Assembly (NCBI GenBank): GCA_002946415.1
Contig: NJPS01000054.1
Location: forward strand, 186,001-250,000
From: Rutstroemia sp. NJR-2017a BVV2
Lineage: Eukaryota > Ascomycota > Leotiomycetes > Helotiales > Rutstroemiaceae
DNA length: 64,000 nt
Direction: 5' to 3'
The notes beneath the pieces were generated by a model. The model ran no database searches, was not told where the DNA came from, and worked only from the letters and a program-made list of their open reading frames with translations. Made by a program: the position numbers and the translations under genes. Each line of letters opens with the position of its first letter. The first letter of the stretch is position 1. Positions 59,331-64,000 of this stretch are shown here, in pieces.

Positions 59331-61312
59331 AGGGGATGTATAGGATTTTTGGATTGGATTGGCTTGAGTGGAGCTGCGTTGAGTTGGGGACTACGGAGGG
59401 GATTACGGAGGATGCGATTGATTGGCTGGGATGGGTAGGGAAAGGTGAGAGGGGGGAGAGCAGGAGAGCACGAGGTGATATCTTTGGATTAGATTGGGCT
59501 AGGTTGAATTGGGTCGATTTTGGATTGGGCTGGGGATTGCGGAAGATGAAATGCCTGGGCTGGAGTGGATGAGATGGCTAGAGAATGTGGAGAGGATCGT
59601 GTAGATACATATCATGTTTTCTCCTTCCGAATATATGTATCCAACCAGAGGTGGTATGCCCCGTGCTATACAGCATCGCTGACGAGAAGGTGCGGATATC
59701 ATACTAGGCAGGCAGCATACTTTCTGCTGCAGTCATGTATTTTCCTGGGACATGGCCAGGTACTTTACTATCTACATGTCAATTGTTATTCTGCAGGATA
59801 TGTATATGGAGTGTTCGGGCAGGTAGGTGGATAGATGGATCGGTGAGAGTAAGATTGACAGAGAAAGTATACGAAGGAGGAAATTGCACGACTTGATGAG
59901 TGAGAATAAGCGGCGTGAAAATGAAGATATGGTATGTAAGTGAAGTCTATCGTATACGGCGACCAATGCGAGAGAGAGAGGAAGAGAGAGAAAGTATAAA
60001 ACTGCCATTTACGGTAGAAAGTTTCTAGGCAGCATTTTACCGGGTGCAGGGAGGGATCGCCGGAGTGTTTGTGGTGCCACGCTGATGGGTAGAGTAATAG
60101 TGTGTTTGAGCGTAAGATGAGACGAGTGTCGGAGCATGATTAGTTAGTGTAGATGTTGGCGTGGGCTAGAAGCAAGGGAGTGAAGTATGTCAACGTCGCT
60201 TAGTAGGTAACGGTATTTGCTTGGTAGGGGTTGTGGGGAGTGATAGAATTGATAGAGGCAGATACAACAGTTGGATAGGTAACATTATAGGGTTGCGGAC
60301 GACTGGTTTGGGGATAGTCCGGTAGTAGTATTTGATACGTTTCGGCAGAGATGGTAAACACTCCGTGAAAGGCATTGTATACAGCTGAACAGAGGATATG
60401 AAGAGTTGATCTTATGTTGGAAGTATATGCAAGTGCTCACTGGTACTGTACCCGTGGTGAGGTGGATGCATATGATCCAACGTTGATGACGGTAAGGTTG
60501 TTGACTAAGCTCCCTGCTGTGGGACCGTGGTAGGCAACATCATAATACTACTTACTGCTCAGTAAGTCGCCGTCCGGGTTTCCGTAGGCTATATACGCAA
60601 AGGGACGAATAAGTACAGGACGATACCATATCGCTAGCATACGGTACATGTCATGTACCAGTGCGCGCAACTATGGCGCAAGATACAACGGCTGAGAGAG
60701 CGAAAGCGAAAGCGGGATACAGTAGCTATATCGTGCGGTGGCCTCCGGAATTGGGAAGATTTTAGCGGTTGCCTTTCCCGCCGTACCAGCGGAGATGCAG
60801 ACTGCAGACTGCAGACCTAGGCCAGGACAACAAATTTATGGGTGACATAGATAGTTCCTCTACTATGGTACAGGTCTGTACTGTATGAGTAGGCAACGAA
60901 TAATCTTTTGGCGGAGGTTATTGCGGAATACCTAATAGAGCAGTCCAGGTGGTGTCCCAAGACTGCCGATCTAGGTATTCCAGGCGCGTGTGATAAAACA
61001 AACGAGTCAAGAGTCTCTGCACCAAGATGACACAAGATGACAAATTTATGTAAAAAGCAAAAGGCGCAGCTAAGATTAATTTAAAGGAACATGCAATCGG
61101 CACGTGGGTGAGGTTCGAAATGCTGGAGCCTACGGGAGGCGAAAAGCGAGAGGCGCGAGGCGAGCGGCCACCTGAGTTAAAAAGGAAATGTCGATGCAAA
61201 GGGAGAGGTCGAAATGTAGCCGCCTGGTGGCCGCAGTGCTGGATTTGGTGGAGGGTCAGGATTTGTCATGCCCGATTTGGGGGAGACGAAAGTAGATGAG
61301 GCTGGAGAGCGA

Positions 61313-61345
61313 CAGGAATGGGAATGGGAATGGGAATGGGAATGA
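61313..61345. repeat. (GGGAAT)n microsatellite
   Basis: Four to five GGGAAT units in tandem within otherwise unremarkable intergenic DNA. Confidence 0.8.
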
Positions 61346-62315
61346 TAGGAAGAGGAAGCGGCAGGGCAGAGCAAGGCTTACTGGCAAAAGAACAAACAAA
61401 ACAAACAATGCTTAATGCGGAGGGATAAGATAAGTATGTATCTATGCATCCTGCACCAGGTGTAAGGATACTTACTGTTGTCAAGGTACGCGTACAGCAA
61501 ATAGCGCGGAGCGAATGCAAATCCGGGGAAACGAGGGAGTAGCTTTGCAGCCAGACACAGCTGGAAAGGGACTTCGCATGCATGTAAACATCGATAATCC
61601 ACACACTCCACGGTCCAGAATCCAGAATCCACAACCCACAACCCACAATCCACAATCAATGCAAGTATTCAGCCAAGCAATAGCCAGCCCAAATACCAAA
61701 TACCCAAGCATCAACACAAACACCGCCAAACACTAAACACCAAACACCAAACACTCAATGGACGGCGATCAGCACAGCTCGGATTAGCAATTCCCGTTCG
61801 GAGTCCACTTCCCTTACTTCCTGCTCTCCTTCCCGTGCCCTGACTCGGCGGTCAAGGCTTTTTGCGGCTGGTCCATGCGGCGGTGGTGGTGGTGCTCTTT
61901 TACGTATCTCTACGGAAGTATCTCAACCTTCAACTACTCGAGCGTGTTGGAAAAAGGTCGGAAAGAGGTGCTGCCGTTATTAAGTAAGCAGTTTCACAAA
62001 AGAGGCCGAGCCAATCACATGCGTCCACCCAATCCCATCGACAATTCTTCTTCCAGGCAACCATTAAATCCACTCTTCTCCTCCGTCGCTGACTGGCCAC
62101 AGCAAATAGGCATCCGAATAATTTCTTAGCCTCGAACAGTTGGGTCGCCCATCCCTGTTACATAATATCGAATCTCATTGTCTCCTCAGATTTGGCAAGC
62201 AGGCATGCGCAAAAGCCACAACCGAGAGTGCAAGTGAGAGAGCGTGGGTGAGGAGAAGAGAAGCAAAGAAAGCGAGAGGATGACTACGCCGACTGCTGCT
62301 TGATACGTGATTCTC

Positions 62316-62348
62316 TTCTTCTGCTTCTGCTTCTGCTTCTGCTTCCAT
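62316..62348. repeat. (TTCTGC)n microsatellite
   Basis: Five tandem TTCTGC units in the leader of the gene starting at 62657. Confidence 0.8.
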
Positions 62349-62656
62349 ACTCTACTCTACATCTTCTTCTCTTCTTCTTCACCTGCCTATTCCCGGTGTC
62401 GATTCGTTGCTCTTCTCTTCATCCTTTCATTGATAATTCTTACTTACTACGCGCCGCGCCGCCATAATTCATTCAACACCCCCGTCTAACCCCCGCGCGG
62501 GAGCCATTCGCTTTGAGTGAGCTGCGTCAGCGTGGGTAAAATCACCATATCTAAATCATCAGACTTCGACGTTGCCATCAATACATATACCAAATCAACA
62601 ACTCTCACACCTCTCACCCCTCCCACATCATCCATCACCCCACCACCGCCGCCACC

Positions 62657-64000
62657 ATGGATCTCTTCAGTATGCCCTCGACGGCGTTTCAGCGGCGGCT
62701 AACCAAAATGTACACCGACACCAAAAATATTTATGATTTCGTCAAAGAGCCAGTCAGAAATGAAGAAGATCCAGAACTTCAGTCATTACATCGCAAATTG
62801 CGAATTCAGCAGAATCGCTTGGTATCTTGGGGGCTAGAATGGTCGGATCCAACACAGTCACCTGATATCGATGAATCCATATCGCAAGCTGGACTTAGTG
62901 AGCTAGTGGGGAGTGTAATGACGACGATCAAGGAGATTTTGGCAGAGGCAGAGCCATTATGGCAATCTTCCAAGAGGTTACCAGATGAGCGTCCTTCTGA
63001 AAAGACGGGCGATAAGAAAATCCCGCTAATACAATGGGATAAGTCGAGGTTTGAGGATCTCATTCGAGATTTGACCATGTCGATCGATACTTTATTTGAT
63101 TTATCGAAAACTCGACAGTCGACGAGGGGCAAGGGTTTAAGTGCTAAGGCTTCGGAGGCTTCAAGTTCGAGGCAGAAGCTACCACTGGTCGAGGAGAGAC
63201 AGTTCGAATCGACGAGAATGTCCACACCTCAACAGATTGATCCGGCTACACTCATTTGGCCAAAGGACTTGATGTTCTCTTCCCATGGCCGGACGAAAAC
63301 AGCGAATGAGTCCAGACAAATCGTCTTCATGAGGAGACCAGTCACATCTTCTGATCTGAGAGCAGCCATTGGACAACCACCACCTCCTGTCCCTATCCTT
63401 CTGGAATACGCTCCTTACGACCCCATCTATTCCATCACCGGTATCACACCGTCCATGACTCGATTTGAGAAATTGTTCGCCGGACTTTCGCAGGCGTATT
63501 TTTCGAACGACAAATTACTTGTCGGTTTACTGCGTCTAATTGGATATTATGAAGATGCAGAGAATTCAAGGTTTTGTCTTTTGTTTGCACTACCCACTAA
63601 TTTTGGCCCTATGGATATCGAAAGCCCCAGTATGCAGATGCCTACGGTAAATACACTGTCAGACCTTCTCATTAGCCCTGCCTATGAGCCCAGTTTAGAG
63701 GTCAAGTATCGGTTGGCCTACAATTTGGCCAACGCGGTATTCGATTTACATGCCAAGGGGATTGTTCATGGCAATCTTCTATCTTCCAATGTTCTCTTCA
63801 TCGAACACCCTACTTCTCGGCAACCTGTCGATTTGACACAAATTAACATGCGACATTCTTACTTGGGTTCCTATGATCTCTTCTCGGACAATGCAACGGA
63901 TGGCTCTGACTCGGGTTTGGCTAAATCGAGCCTGTTATATCGACATTCGCTCGATCCACGAATCACTAGCTACACCCACTTGACGGCCGAAAGCAAGTCG
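62657..64000 (+). CDS. Helical N-terminus plus kinase-like domain protein, 5' part (HeLo-like candidate)
   Basis: Open from the ATG at 62657 (context CACCATGGA) to the window end, 448 codons with no stop. Residues 1-130 are amphipathic helices ([60 protein letters not shown]). The length and feel resemble HeLo/prion-inhibition-type N-termini of fungal cell-death proteins. From about residue 250 a kinase-like fold follows: [13 protein letters not shown] as hinge, [20 protein letters not shown] and [14 protein letters not shown]. The catalytic-loop HRD is changed to HGN, with the Lys of DLKxxN lost, so the visible part looks like a pseudokinase. The DFG region and C-terminus lie beyond the window. 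Family assignment is by pattern memory. Confidence 0.62.
   Translation, partial: MDLFSMPSTAFQRRLTKMYTDTKNIYDFVKEPVRNEEDPELQSLHRKLRIQQNRLVSWGLEWSDPTQSPDIDESISQAGLSELVGSVMTTIKEILAEAEPLWQSSKRLPDERPSEKTGDKKIPLIQWDKSRFEDLIRDLTMSIDTLFDLSKTRQSTRGKGLSAKASEASSSRQKLPLVEERQFESTRMSTPQQIDPATLIWPKDLMFSSHGRTKTANESRQIVFMRRPVTSSDLRAAIGQPPPPVPILLEYAPYDPIYSITGITPSMTRFEKLFAGLSQAYFSNDKLLVGLLRLIGYYEDAENSRFCLLFALPTNFGPMDIESPSMQMPTVNTLSDLLISPAYEPSLEVKYRLAYNLANAVFDLHAKGIVHGNLLSSNVLFIEHPTSRQPVDLTQINMRHSYLGSYDLFSDNATDGSDSGLAKSSLLYRHSLDPRITSYTHLTAESKS

Larger units (their letters stand above)
58458..62656. other. 4.2-kb intergenic region with minisatellite-like DNA
   Basis: No protein or RNA gene supported. It contains GGATGGAT-type repeats (about 58645-58665 and 59215-59320), a triple GCAGACT at about 60797-60817, a GGGAAT run (about 61316-61343), CCACAACC-type repeats (about 61615-61660), a TTCTGC run (about 62318-62345) and a TCTTCT-rich leader for the gene at 62657. 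Long minus-strand frames here reflect biased composition. Confidence 0.55.

Noticed and set aside
61266..61729. Overlapping minus-strand frames of 80-130 codons
   Set aside because: They follow GGGAAT and CCACAACC repeats; composition explains them.

Overview
The window is nuclear DNA of a filamentous ascomycete (Pezizomycotina; a Leotiomycetes/Helotiales-type fungus is the best guess, by inference only). Coding regions are split by short GT-AG introns (about 50-70 nt), housekeeping genes have long CT-rich leaders, and there is a SAT4-type rhodopsin-domain protein, a DUF7924-type protein and NLR-like genes. AT-rich tracts and transition-decayed repeats look like RIP (repeat-induced point mutation).

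Layout. 1-901 (-): 5' part of an isochorismatase-family hydrolase. 3091-5170 (+): APC amino acid/GABA-type permease. 7506-9358 (+): NudE nuclear distribution protein. 13646-20710 (+): complete acetyl-CoA carboxylase. 22923-24438 (+): seven-helix SAT4/rhodopsin-domain protein in eight exons. 25656-27340 (-): secreted FAD-linked oxidase with one in-frame stop, probably a pseudogene. 28063-29889 (-): DUF7924-like protein with a PD-(D/E)XK nuclease-like motif. 30186-30298 (+): intron-containing tRNA-Phe. 30938-31547 (-): possible small gene. 32235-33734 (-): secreted aspartic-protease-like protein lacking both catalytic motifs.

From about 34.2 to 54 kb lies a different compartment: GC-balanced genes in AT-rich DNA with retroelement debris. 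It holds a gasdermin-like (RCD-1/HET-Q1-type) candidate (34549-35379, -), a PAQR/hemolysin-III membrane protein (36570-37675, +), a WD40 relic (38254-38406, +), an NLR-like PNP_UDP-NACHT-ankyrin receptor (39009-43013, -), a subtilisin-family protease with a long N-terminal DUF7580-like region (44424-47457, +), and a C2H2/ankyrin protein (48696-52147, +). Three 246-bp solo LTRs bracket the NLR and the protease. A LINE reverse transcriptase relic and an MFS transporter relic close the island. A subtilisin-like protease that cleaves a gasdermin-like protein, often with NLRs nearby, is an established fungal regulated-cell-death arrangement (HET-Q1/HET-Q2). I therefore read this block as a candidate allorecognition/cell-death island; the operation of this particular set is inference.

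After the island come malic enzyme (56236-58457, +), about 4 kb of low-complexity DNA, and the 5' part (62657-64000, +) of a protein with a helical N-terminus and a kinase-like domain, another architecture seen in fungal cell-death signalling. Intergenic stretches elsewhere carry microsatellites and no supported genes.
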